Source: Drosophila persimilis
Taxonomy: Eukaryota > Arthropoda > Insecta > Diptera > Drosophilidae
Assembly: GCF_003286085.1 (NCBI RefSeq)
Contig: NW_020825313.1
Coordinates: 1,736,001 to 1,800,000, forward strand
Direction of reading: 5' to 3'
DNA: 64,000 nt
Part shown: positions 10,459-20,703 of the stretch, piece after piece
Numbering within the stretch: the stretch's first letter is position 1
How the letters are laid out: each line of letters starts with the position of its first letter
Notes under the pieces: generated by a model
What the model was told of the DNA's origin: nothing
What the model saw: the letters and a program-made list of their open reading frames with translations, nothing else
The model's database searches: none
Translations under genes and position numbers: made by a program

Positions 10459-11860
10459 GTATAAAAAGGGGTCTAAATCAGACGTCTCAAACTACCGTTG
10501 TATCTCAAATTTATATGCCATTCCTAAACTCTTCGAACAAATTATTACTTCTCAGCTTCAACACTTTTGTAGTTCCATGTTATCAGAATCACAGCTCGGA
10601 ATTGTAAAACGTCGCTCAGTTTCGTCTAAACTCCTTGAATTTTGCTCCTATGTAACTGCCGGATTTGCAAAGCAATGTCAAACTGACGTAGTTTATACTG
10701 ATTTTAGTAAAGCTTTCGATTCAGTTAACCACAATCTCCTCATCCACAAACTATCTCTATAAGGATTTCAGACTTAGCTTCTTTTTTGGACTAATGCGTA
10801 CCATTGCAATCGTTCTCAGCGTGTCTGCTTCAATCTTCTCTTTCTAAAGCAGTTTTGTCTCTTCGAGTGTGCCACAATGTAGCCATCTCGGGCCTTTATT
10901 ATTTAACCTCTTTAATGTAATGTAAGTCCTAATGTATGCTCATGCATGTATGTATATGTATGTCAAGCTATGTTTTTCCCACAGCGATCCGGTGTCCCCG
11001 TTATTTCTTCAATCGGATCTCGATGCTCTCAACAATTGGTATATTATTAACGCTCTACCTCTTAACATTTCCAAATGTAACGTCATGACCTTCCATCACA
11101 ACAAGCCTTACCTTTTTGACTTCACAATTAACAACATTTCCTTGGAACGCCTGTACAAAGTTAAGGATTGAAACATTATCTTCGTACCTAACTTATGTTT
11201 TAATTCTCATATATCCGCTATTTCAAATAAAGCCAAAGGAGTCCTTGGCTTTATCAAAAGATGTTCTAGGTAATTTTCTGACCCCTATACCACTAAACTA
11301 CTCTACGTTTCTCTTGTACGGCCTATATTGGAATATGGTTCCTGTATCTGGTCTCCCCATTACCAAAAATATTAAGACATGCTCTAGTCCGTTCAAAAAC
11401 AATTCCTTATCTTTGCCCTGGGACCCCTCTCGTCATCTTCCTTCTCATGAGAGTCGGCTGCGTCTCATTGACTTTCACTCTCTTGAAAGCCGTAGGACTT
11501 GTCATGGTATTCTATTTCTCCACGAACTTCTCCTAGGCGAGGTTGATTCCCATTAGCCTTATCAATATTGCTGTCCCATCACGCCTGACGAGGCATTCAT
11601 TCCTCTGCATCTTCCTCTCTGTCCATCGAACTACTCTGACCATGAATCTTTCCGTAGCCTATGCCGCGACTACAATAAATGTTTCCATCTTTTTTCCTTT
11701 GATACTTGTGCTTCCAAAGTAAACTCTTCTTTAATGAATAATTTAAGTGAACTTTCTTTTGCCTTGTATTGTGTTACCGAGCTTTCCAGTAGCAGATAGT
11801 TTTTATGATTTGTACATTTATATTTTTACACACTTTAACTGTCCATAGTTAAACTCTAAA
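10459..11860 (+). pseudogene. CR1-clade RT relic (CR1-A like)
   Basis: Open pieces match the RT of CR1-A1 (35119-36648): KKGSKSDVSNYRCISNLYAI, AIPKLFEQIITSQLQHF and YTDFSKAFDSVNHNLLIHKL. C-terminal blocks follow, with many frameshifts (GVLGFIKRC and YGSCIWSP-like). The left end abuts the INE-1-like repeat exactly at its TATAAAAA end. The YADD box is replaced by YAHACMYMYVKLC through an ATGT microsatellite at 10931-10965. The 3' end is A-rich, with repeated TTAAAAA. Dead copy, 5'-truncated, divergent from CR1-A1 and -A2. Confidence 0.75.
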
Positions 11861-11979
11861 CATTAAAAATTAAACATTAAAAATTAAAAACATCCTATTG
11901 CAACCTTCCCACGCCGACGAATCGCCCACGGCGATGAATTCCTCATTCGAATCAAATTTCTGTCCGGCGAAATAAAAAA
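11861..11979. other. Short intervening sequence
   Basis: About 120 bp between the CR1 relic tail and the INE-1-like module. It ends GGCGAAATAAAAAA. The two other copies of the module are preceded instead by the CR1-A tail, so this may be the site before CR1 insertion. Confidence 0.35.
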
Positions 11980-13067
11980 GTCACACGCGACCAAATCAGT
12001 GGACAAGCCCGCTGAAAATTTTGACAGTTTTTGTTTTTTTGCAATACTGGCACCATTGGGCGGTGAGGCTTAGTGCTTATCGGACCACCCTCGAAGCTTA
12101 GGTATCTTAGAAATGGCTGGAATCAACTTTACAATTCTGAAAAGCTAACTGCAAATTAATTTGTTCCTTTGGGTATAAAAATGATCCGATCTGATCCAGA
12201 TTCAGCAATCTCATAGATACGGTCATTCTCTATGATTGTGCGTTTTTAGTTTTCTCGTATCTTCTGTATTGTGGATGCCACAGATTTTCGTTCTTGGTGG
12301 GGGCGGGATGAAATGGGGCGAAATTTTAAAATATACGTTTTATAGTGAGTACTAACAGAAGTGTTGATACCAAATTTGGTTACTCTAGCCTTAATATTCT
12401 CTTAGATTTGTAGATGCCCCAGATTTTCGTCCTTTGTGGGGGCGGAAGGGGGTGTGGCAAAATTTTGAAACTAACTCGTCAAGGTCCGATATCACAGGAG
12501 TGTGTGGATGAAAAATTTGGTTGTTTTAGCTTTTATAGTCTCTGAGATGTAGGAACTCATATTTTGCAACAGACCAAGCCGACCATGAAACCTGTGTGTT
12601 AGATAGAGACAAAGCGAGAAAGAATGAAATTGTTTTCTTGGTTCTGGCTATAATAATTATACGACCTTGTTCAGATTTTGCATTCTAGAAGTCATCCTCT
12701 ACGATGCGGCGGTTTCTGTTTTCTTGTATCTTTCAAATTGTGGATGCCACAGATTTTCGCCTTTTGTGGGGGTGGAAGAGGGTGGGGCAAAGTTTGGAAA
12801 TATACATTTAACAGTGACATATCACAGAAGTCCGGATATAAAATGTCGTTGCTCTTATAGTCTTTGAGCACTAGGCGCTGATAGGGACGGACAGACGGAC
12901 GGACGGACAGACAGGCGGGGCTCAATCGACTCGGCTATTGATGCGGATTAAGAATATATGTATATACATTTTGGGGTCGGAAACGATGCCTTCTGGACGT
13001 TACACACATCCATTTTCACTACAAATCTAATATACCACAATACTCATTATGAGTATCGGGTATAAAA
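11980..13067 (-). mobile_element. INE-1/DINE-1-like module, copy A1
   Basis: This begins GTCACACGCG and ends at the terminal hairpin TATACCACAATACTCATTAT. It shares the internal G-rich blocks (near 12280, 12420 and 12752) and the GACGGACA run (12884-12910) with copy 0, but is much closer to copies A2 (36977) and A3 (49791). The left 130 bp may be flanking DNA carried with the module. Non-coding. Confidence 0.7.
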
Positions 13068-13364
13068 ACAAAGTTCATTAGAAAATTGTAAAGCCTCAAA
13101 TCTGTGAGATAAAATTGGTTTCGTTCAAGGAGTAAAAGTGGTTTTGCATAGTGTTAACGACCACTAAAGTCACCAAAACCACTAGTCATATCCCACTGAT
13201 AAACAGGGGCGGCTCATACGTATAACCTGTCGAATCGTCGCAGTCCGAATCAGCAGCAATTGCAATTAATTTTCTTATCAAAGAACAAAAGTTTTCCTGA
13301 GTTTTCAAAGTCAACAATTTTAAAGCTTAATACTTCACAGACAGTACGCTGAAGCAACAAAGTG
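13068..13364. other. Unique-looking DNA left of BEL-C1, with target duplication
   Basis: About 300 bp also present at 38066-38362. No gene seen. It ends in AAGTG (13360-13364), the 5-bp duplication that borders BEL-C. The same AAGTG follows the far right BEL-C LTR at 53061-53065. Confidence 0.6.
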
Positions 13365-13736
13365 TGTGGAGATAATGTTTTTTATCCCCAATCGGCCGAC
13401 TAATTATTTCGAATTAAATAAAACTCGGCGCAGAAATAAAATTACGATATGTTCTTTAATGCGTTACATCCAAATTGCAAGTGTGGCTTGCCTGCCCTTT
13501 ACATTGCCGCTCCGATCGCTAAGCGCAGCTTCGCTCGGCTGACGTCGGTAGGCAGACGCAAAGCGGAGATAGCGAAGAGCGAGCTGGCAGAGAGCGTTTA
13601 GCAGGGCAAACACGCGCAAAGCTTTAACAATCAAATGAGTGACATAGACATAAGTAACAAACAAAATAAGCAGCTGAGGGCCAAGAATTAGGTGCTATTT
13701 GGCAAGCAACTAATCGGCTGGGTTCTGCTCCGAACA
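13365..13736 (-). repeat. BEL-C1 3' LTR
   Basis: A 372-bp LTR; on the minus strand it runs TGTTCGGAGCAG...CATTATCTCCACA. The same 372-bp length is seen at 52689-53060. Immediately outside it on the minus strand is an ACGGGGGGTGAA polypurine tract (13737-13748), which marks this as the 3' LTR of an antisense element. Confidence 0.85.
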
Positions 13737-14580
13737 TTCACCCCCCGTTGGAAGGCAAAGGCTTTCAACAGATCCATCCTGAAGGGGCAGAACGGCTATT
13801 TTTCCAACGGCCCTCTTGAAGATGCTTGCTTGGGCGCAGCTGGCGGCTACGCTGGGATGATCGTTGAATGCAGCAATAGGCGCTTCTTTACGAAGGTGCC
13901 TTGTCGTGATTACATCTTGATCATCGGGAACCTCTGTAATTGCATAGAATGGTAGGAAATTTGGCAATGTAGAAATTGTTGAAAGTTGAATTTCATTTAG
14001 CGTGGATATGTAGTTTTTTAATATATCGAAAAGTTCGCGCTGCAGTTCCTGATTCTCCGATCGCAGTTTTTCCACTTGCACCTGGCACTCGAGCAGCTAC
14101 TTCCTGCATTGCTGCTCTAAGTTTTGGTACTCCAGCGTTGTGGGCCGAAAATCGTCATTAGAGATGCAAGAGGAATTTTCAAAAGCGGCTAAAACTGCAC
14201 GCTTATTCTCCGAGCTATCAATGCTTCCTGACACTATCCAACCAAGTTTTGTCTCCTGCAATGTTGGCAATTGGTCTGATAGTCGAATCTGTCCGACGCA
14301 CATTAAATCGAAGAACAAACCACAACCTATCAACAGATCGATACGTTGGGGCTTGGAGAAATTAGGATCAGCTAGTTTTAGATTATTCGGCATGGGCCAA
14401 TCCTTTGCGTCTCGGCCGAAGTTAGGCTACATTTCCGTAATAGAGTTAGTGACAATTGCAGTGAAGGAAGCTCGATAGCTTGCGTCCTGGGATTGTACAA
14501 CTATATGTACAGACTTGCTCGAAGGTAGAATGGAATCTCCGATACCGGAGATGTTAACATAAGACGAGCGGTGATCCAAC
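13737..14580 (-). pseudogene. BEL-C1 pol 3' part: post-protease linker and coiled coil
   Basis: Reading on the minus strand from 14575, the linker KPQRIDLLIGCGLFFDLMCV and LPTLQETKLGWIVSG place this right after the protease. In other BEL elements RT follows. Here the frame goes instead to LEYQNLEQQCRK, a TAG at 14099-14097, then VEKLRSENQELQRELFDILK. That last run is a strong heptad-like coiled coil. The tail, with DQDVITTRHLRKEAPIAAFN and LPTGGECSEQNPAD, ends near the LTR. There is no RT, RNase H or integrase. The element was split by BEL-B1 at 14580; its 5' part continues at 20704. Confidence 0.75.
14576..14580. other. BEL-B1 target duplication, left
   Basis: CCAAC here and at 20704-20708. 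The uninterrupted site is seen in BEL-C3 near 39497-39501, as ATCCAACTGCAACTG. Confidence 0.85.
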
Positions 14581-14877
14581 TGTTCGGTCAAACTCCTTTA
14601 AGGAACAAGTATTCAAATGACCCTCGTAAAATAGAGAGCCTACGCTCACTTTTTGTATTTACTCTCACCATAATTGTACTAAATTCTCCACTAAATTCTC
14701 TTTCTTACGCCCAGTACTCAAGCACTAAGATTTGTAATAAATAGTTATTCCCTAATACTCAACTGGATCGATCGACTTTTCTCTTTCTTGTATAGACTTT
14801 GATTCGTTTGCAGAAAAAACTAACACACCCCCATCCGTGAATTAACATTAATGCGGAAAACGCTCCGTGTACAAACA
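14581..14877 (+). repeat. BEL-B1 5' LTR
   Basis: 297 bp, TGTTCGGTCA...ACAAACA. It contains a TAATAAATAG stretch that can serve as polyadenylation signal. Diagnostic bases against the other three LTRs are CTCCACTAAATTC, GGATCG and the 5'-type end CCGTGTAC. Confidence 0.9.
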
Positions 14878-14880
14878 TTT

Positions 14881-14897
14881 TGGCGCCAACGTGGGGC
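14881..14897 (+). other. BEL-B1 primer-binding site
   Basis: TGGCGCCAACGTGGGGC lies three bases after the LTR. It equals the tRNA-Lys(CUU) complement used by gypsy-type elements (TGGCGCCCAACGTGGGGC) minus one C. The same deletion is in BEL-B3 at 24446-24462. Confidence 0.75.
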
Positions 14898-15320
14898 ATG
14901 TGTGTTATGTTAATTCTTCTGTGAACAATTAAACTAATCGCAATCTACAAAGGCAACAATTACAACATTCGCTCGTCTCGCAGCTGCAATCGAAAGTTCC
15001 GAAAACCGTATCAGAATTGTTCGTCTAGATCGCGGGATCGTTGTCCTCGCCTTGCTCTCGCCGTTCTCGCTTAATTTTATCATTCGCTTGTCACCCACAA
15101 CGCATTCAACGGCGCTTGCATTCTCGGTTCGTTCGCTTTGCAGCTACCTGCTTTGGTCCATCGATCAACGCATTCTTTCTATTGGAATTCCACCGCTTCA
15201 CTTTCGTTTTGCTTTCGTTGCCGCTGCTGGAACTTTTGCTTTTGCTTTCACCGTTGGATTTGTGCTCTAGCTGCTGCTGCTTGCTGCGTTTTTTGTTGTT
15301 GTTATTTTTGGAAGCTCTAG
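14898..15320 (+). other. BEL-B1 5' leader
   Basis: Untranslated leader between primer site and gag. It holds an open but low-complexity Leu/Phe/Cys-rich frame that is not a credible protein. Identical leader at 24463-24885. Confidence 0.6.
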
Positions 15321-16148
15321 TTGACGACGCTCGAAGACTTAAAACGCCAACGGAGCAATATAAAACGAAATAAACCTCGGATCAAATCTGTGGTAGACGC
15401 TAAATCGGAAACCCCGATATGCAATGATGAGCTTCGCTATCGGTTGAACATCTTAGAAACGTATTTCAAGAATGTTTTAAATGTCCAAGCTAATATTGAA
15501 GACCTTAGTCCGAATGATGAAGGACGGGCAGATTTGGAGGATACATACATAGCAATCAAGCTAGCCATAAAGGAAAAAATGGGAGGAGATCTGAACGCCA
15601 GCATTGTTGCGCCGGACTACCACCCACCGCCAGTGAAGTCATCGTTACCAAGGTTGTCGCTACCCACTTTCGACGGAACATATGCAAACTATAAGAATTT
15701 TATTCACTCGTTCGAGCAAATTGTTGTGCGTGAGTCTGGATTGTCTAATATAGAAAAGTTTAATTATTTGCTGACCTGCCTGACGGGGCCGGCATTAGAT
15801 ACAATTCTGGCATTCCAGGTTACAAGCGAAAACTATCCGAAGGCCCTAGCAAAACTCAAAAGCCGTTTTGATAATCCTACTCTTATATTTTTAGAAGGTA
15901 TTGAGGCATTGTTTGCACTACAACCTGTGGAAAGGTCAAACAGTCAGCAGCTTCACAGTCAGGCATCCGCTATATTAAGCTCGCTGGAGTCCATCGGCAA
16001 ACCTGAGAACATTGTTCACGCTATGGTTATATATATTATAATGGAAAAGTGTGATCAGCAAACTCGGAACAAGTGGAAGGAATCGCAGGACTACAAAACT
16101 CTGCCAACCTGGCTAGCATGCACACAGCTTTTGGAACGCCACTGTTAG
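15321..16148 (+). pseudogene. BEL-B1 gag
   Basis: Gag of about 275 residues. The frame starts TTLEDLKRQRSNIKRN after a TAG. The expected Met position is TTG (15321), and the first in-frame ATG is far inside at 15579, so the start codon is probably mutated or supplied by splicing. The BEL Gag signature LPRLSLPTFDGTYANYKNF is at about residues 109-127, followed by FNYLLTCLTGPALDTILAF. TAG at 16146-16148 stops it, but the same frame continues into the zinc knuckle and protease at 16326. Gag would form the virus-like particle. Confidence 0.85.
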
Positions 16149-17315
16149 TTTCTCCATTCGTCTGGAAACTCGGCTGCTACTTCGTCACAACGAAAGGCTG
16201 AATCCAATAAGTTAAATCGTCATTCTAATCACCAAATAAACTCGTCGTTTGCTATCACTAATCCGTCTTGTACACTTTGTTCTAGTTCTGGCCATAAGAT
16301 CTCTAATTGCGCTCAGTTCAAGGCTATGAACAGCAACCAACGGTACGACAATGCAAAACGCCTCGGTCTCTGCATCAATTGTCTTGGAAATGGTCATAGA
16401 GTGGCGCAATGTTCATCGACTCATCGTTTCCGATCCTGTAATCGGAATCATCATTCATCTTTGCATCACTCTCAGCCGCAACAGCCACTCCAATCATCAG
16501 CAGGACAATCTTCAACTACTGAACCGGTACTCCGACCAGCGCAACCCTCCTGGCAAACGGCTCATCAAGCTGCTTCACACTCTCATATGGAGATCGCAGC
16601 AGATGATCAAATTTTGTTGGCAACAGCTATGGTTTTGGTAAAGGATGCCACAGGTGAATACAAACTCGGTAGAGCGTTGCTTGATTCATGTTCTCAGGTT
16701 AATTTTGTCACCGAAACCTTTGCACAAAAGCTTCGCCTTCGTCGTGAAAAACACCACATTGGAATTCGCAGTATAGGAGACTCCCTTACTAGTTTGAAGG
16801 CTCGTACGACTACCTCTATTAAGTCACGTACTTCCGGCTATCAGCTCACTCTCCAGTTTGGAATCACATCCCATATTGCCTACCAGCCAGATAGTGAGAT
16901 CGACATATCGAATTGGAACTTACCAGCTAACACTCCATTGGCTGACGAATCGTTCTATAGGACTAAACGTATTGATTTGTTACTGGGGACCGAAGCCTTC
17001 TATGGAGCTCTAGCTGTTGGCCAGATTCGCATTGGTCCAAATCTTCCCACTTTGCAGAAGACTCTTTTTGGTTGGGTTGTTGCTGGGAGGTACCAGCGGC
17101 AATATAACAGACAGCCACCATTGTGCTTGGCGACTGTAGAAGAGTCGATCGACAAGAATTTGCAGCAATTATGGAAAGTGGACTCATTTGTCGATCCAAG
17201 CGCTAGAATGCTCCCAAATCATCGTCGCTGTGAGGACCATTTCAGGGACACAACACATCAGGATGCCAGTGGGCGGATTGTCGTTCGCTTGCCATTTCAA
17301 GAAGATCCAAGTTGA
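16149..17315 (+). pseudogene. BEL-B1 zinc knuckle and protease
   Basis: This lies in the same frame as gag after the TAG. A first Cys cluster (CTLCSSSGHKISNC) and a second (CINCLGNGHRVAQC) are CCHC knuckles for RNA binding. The retropepsin active site is ALLDSCSQVNFVTE, followed by the BEL linker KRIDLLLGTEAFYGALAVGQ and TLQKTLFGWVVAGR. The frame ends at TGA 17313-17315, and the homologous frame resumes directly (FDIARTRFFAIERRLARLPE). The protease would cut Gag-Pol in the particle. Confidence 0.85.
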
Positions 17316-18842
17316 CTTGGAAGTTCCTTCGACATAGCTCGAACTCGATTTTTTGCCATTGAGAGACGTCTCGCTCGTCTACCGGAAATTCGCTCACAGT
17401 ATATCTCGTTCATGCAGGAATATGAAAGTCTCGGCCATATGTCCCTCGTACTGAATCCTAACTTGGAAGAACCGCATTATTATATACCCCACCATTTCGT
17501 TCTGAAACCAAGCAGTACCTCGACGAAGCTCAGAGTTGTCTTTGACGCCTCTTGCCGTACAACATCTCAAAGGTCACTTAACGATCTACTTTTAGTCGGC
17601 CCTACCATTCAGGATGAGTTGTACTTGCAATTGCTGCGGTTCCGCATGCATAGGTTCGGCATCACAGCCGACGTCACAAAAATGTACAGGCAGGTACTTG
17701 TGAGTGAGAAGGATAGAAAATTCCAGTACATTTTGTGGCGAGCATCTCCAAATACGGATCTTGAAACCTACCAACTCAATACAGTGACATATGGGACTGC
17801 GTCTGCCCCATTTCTCGCAACTCGTAGTTTGCATTACTTGGCTGAGGATTGTAAGGATGCATGGCCATTAGGGGCTGCTGCTGTTAAAACTGCATTTTAT
17901 GTTGATGACCTTTTGTGTGGGGCTGATGATATAGATACACTCTTCAAACTAAAAACTGAAATCACATCAACTCTCGCTCGTGGTCAGTTTCCATTATGCA
18001 AGTGGCATTCAAATCATCCAGGCGTGATGGAAGACGAATCTACCAAGGAATTAAACATTTCAGAAAACTCAGTCAGCAGCACACTCGGCGTAACTTGGCA
18101 TCAACGAAGTGATGCATTTAGTTTCACATTTAATCCAAAGGAAGTCTATCCCACTACCACAAAACGAACAATTTTGTCTACTGCGTCGTCGCTATTCGAT
18201 CCAATCGGTCTGCTATCACCGTTAGTCATTGTCACTAAGATCATTCTTCAGGAGTTGTGGCTTTTGAAACTCGACTGGGACGAGTCTGTCCCCCAGAATT
18301 TAAGCCACGCATGGAGCAAGTGTTTGGAATCGCTGAATTCACTGTCGTCACTAGCGGTACCTCGTTTTTGTTTGCAGCCTGATACTAGGAGCATTCAAAT
18401 ACATGGATTTTGCGACGCATCGATTCGGGCATACGGCTGCTGTGTTTATGTGCACACGGAGAATTCGCTTGGACAGGTCACAGAGAAATTGTTCACTTCT
18501 AAGTCTAGAGTAGCACCAGTGAAGAAACAGTCTCTTCCGAAGCTTGAACTATGGGGCGCACATCTACTTTCTCAGTTGTATAACAAAGTCAAGGCCATAT
18601 TCAGTAAACACACTATCACATCTTATTTTTGGAGCGACTCACAGCTCGTATTGAATTGGCTGCAACAACACTCAGTCACCTTATCGACCTTTGTTGGAAA
18701 TCGAGTGTCCGATATTCAGGATTTAACGTCTGATGGAAAATGGCGCTATGTGCCAACACATCAAAACCCTGCTGATATTCTGTCGCGAGGCTGTAACGTG
18801 AGCGAGTTTAAGTCTCCATGGTTTTCGGGTCCTACTTTCTAG
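17316..18842 (+). pseudogene. BEL-B1 reverse transcriptase and RNase H
   Basis: An open frame of about 500 codons with well-kept RT motifs: KLRVVFDAS, RSLNDLLLVGP, GITADVTKMYRQVLVSE (motif A Asp), TYGTASAPFLATR (motif B) and AFYVDDLLCG (motif C). RNase H follows, with acidic residues in IHGFCDASIRAYG, LPKLELWGAHLL, YFWSDSQLVLNWL and QNPADILSRG. All catalytic positions look intact. TAG at 18840 ends the frame because of a single-base shift, and the sequence continues in frame +2 with SYFLVEDSLNWPATGG. Cytoplasmic cDNA synthesis would be its role. Confidence 0.9.
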
Positions 18843-19174
18843 TCGAAGATTCACTAAACTGGCCCGCCACTGGTGGAAAACTTGATATTGACATGGACGT
18901 GGTTAACTCGGAGAATCGGAAAAGTTTGTTTGCTGCCGTACACGAGACAAATAATATCCTCAACATCGTCGACAATATCAGCTCGTACACTCACAGTCTG
19001 CGTCTCATTCCTTGGATGATTAGGTTCATAAGGAGATGTCGGAAGCAATCGACGTTTACCACAACCTCACCGACGCCAGATGAACTTCGTTTTGCTTCAC
19101 ATTGCCTTATTTGGAACATTCAACAAACTCATTTTGTAGAGTACATCCGTTTACTTCAGAAGCAAAAACCATGA
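18818..19174 (+). pseudogene. BEL-B1 connector between RNase H and integrase
   Basis: Frame +2 encodes NWPATGGKLDIDMDVVNSEN, then LRLIPWMIRFIRRCRKQ and LRFASHCLIWNIQQTHFVEY, the conserved BEL connector. TGA at 19172-19174 interrupts it and the same frame continues into integrase. Confidence 0.8.
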
Positions 19175-20386
19175 AAAAGCAGCTTAAAGTTTCTTACTCT
19201 CTTTTTAGAAGTCGTGAACGGTCAAAAACATCCGTTGCTGCTGCCTAGTCAGTCCAAATTTGTATGGAACTATATTCGCCATTTGCATCTTCGGAACTAT
19301 CACGCTGGACCTAAAGCCCTAGTCGCTCTCATTCGTTTGGAGTATTGGATCGTTAACGCCAGAGACTTGGCACGTAGAATTGTTCGCTCCTGTGTACACT
19401 GCGTTCGCTACAGACCGAAGCTGCTACAACAACTCATGGGCTCATTACCGCCTACGCGACTCGCTCCGGCTCGACCCTTTGAACGCTGTGGAGTTGACTT
19501 TTGTGGACCCATCAACACATATCTACGCATTCGAGGAAAGGGACCTACAAAAGCATACATAGCCGTGTTCGTTTGCCTTCTCACCAAGGCCGTTCACATC
19601 GAAGTAGTCTCTGATTTGTCAACGAAGGCGTTCTTAAACGCATTGAAACGGATGGGAGGTCGTCGCAAGCTGCCGACAGACATCTTCTGCGATAATGCCA
19701 CTAACTTTGTAGGGGCATCGAATCAACTGCAGGAACTAAAAAAGTTTATGTTTTTAAAGCAGACCCAAGATGAAATCTATAAATTTTGCGCATCTGACTT
19801 TATTAATTTCCATTTTATTCCCCCCAGGGCACCTCATTTCGGAGGCCTTTGGGAAGCGGCAGTCAAGAGTGCAAAGGGGCTGTTAAATCGTACGCTGGCC
19901 AACACCAGGTTCACCTTCGAAGAGTTGAGCACTGTCGTCGTCGAGATAGAATCGATCCTCAACTCGCGCCCGCTATCGCCGCTTTCGTCAGACCCAAATG
20001 ACTATAGCACTCTCACGGCTGGTCTCTTGGTTGGCGAATCATTGCGATCACTACCTGAAAGGTCCCTCGAGAATATCAAGCTGTCAAGTATGGACCGCTA
20101 CGATACGATTACGGCCGTCAAGCAACGGTTTTGGAAGCAATGGTCTGCTGACTATGTCAACGAATTGCGATCGCGCACGAAGTGGACAGCACCCTCAACG
20201 AACCTCACCGAGGGCACGTTGGTCATCATCCATAAGGACAACCTGCCACCGCTACGCTGGAAACTAGGCCGAGTGCAGTCTACTGTGCTTGGGAAGGATG
20301 GACTTGTACGGGTGGTGCACCTCCGCACTGCAAATGGAACATGTTGCAGGCCAATACACAAGTTGGCACTTCTTCCGGTGGTTTGA
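19175..20386 (+). pseudogene. BEL-B1 integrase
   Basis: The integrase domain is continuous to TGA at 20384. The HHCC zinc region comprises IRHLHLRNYHAG and CVHC. The catalytic core has Asp in CGVDFCGP, Asp in IFCDNATNFVG and Glu in FGGLWEAAVKS, so the DDE triad is complete. A C-terminal DNA-binding part follows (LVIIHKDNLPPLRWKLGRV). Relative to the other copies one His codon is missing (TAGLLVGE against TAGHLLVGE). The first in-frame ATG is at MGSLPPTR (about 19436), so on its own the frame would lack the zinc domain. Confidence 0.88.
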
Positions 20387-20397
20387 AAGCAGTCCTT

Positions 20398-20412
20398 TCA
20401 ATGGGGCCGGGA
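20398..20412 (+). other. BEL-B1 polypurine tract
   Basis: AATGGGGCCGGGA directly precedes the 3' LTR and is the expected plus-strand primer. The same is at 24131-24145 and 29968-29982. Confidence 0.75.
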
Positions 20413-20703
20413 TGTTCGGTCAAACTCCTTTAAGGAACAAGTATTCAAATGACCCTCGTAAAATAGAGAGCCTACGCTCACTTTTTGTATTTACTCTCAC
20501 CATAATTGTACTAAATTCACCACTGTATTCTTATGCCCAGTACTCAAGCACTAAGATTTGTAATAAATAGTTATTCCCTAATACTCAACTGGGTCGATCG
20601 ACTTTTCTCTTTCTTGTATAGACTTTGATTCGTTTGCAGAAAAAACTAACACACCCCCATCCGTGAATTAACATTAATGCGGAAAACGCTCCGTTTACAA
20701 ACA
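20413..20703 (+). repeat. BEL-B1 3' LTR
   Basis: 291 bp, 6 bp shorter than the other BEL-B LTRs in a TCTCTC stretch. The end type is CCGTTTAC, followed by the CCAAC target duplication. It differs from the 5' LTR at several sites, more than BEL-B1 and -B3 differ from each other internally. Confidence 0.9.

Larger units (their letters stand above)
14581..20703 (+). mobile_element. BEL-B copy 1, full-length BEL/Pao retrotransposon
   Basis: A 6,123-bp element with two LTRs, a primer-binding site, gag-pol and a polypurine tract, inserted into BEL-C1 with a CCAAC target duplication. All BEL domains are present in order: Gag, zinc knuckle, protease, RT, RNase H, connector, integrase. The polyprotein frame is interrupted by TAG (16146), TGA (17313), a frameshift near 18840 and TGA (19172), so it is inactive. 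BEL-B3 (24146-30279) carries the same lesions and differs by only a handful of bases internally. Confidence 0.92.

Noticed and set aside
15041-15373. Open frames rich in Leu, Phe and Cys in the BEL-B leader (also 24606-24938)
   Set aside because: Low-complexity translation of a pyrimidine-rich leader, non-ATG start, no domain; identical because the leader is duplicated.
20289-20570. Open frame crossing the integrase end into the LTR
   Set aside because: Shadow frame of integrase and LTR sequence; repeated only because the element is repeated.
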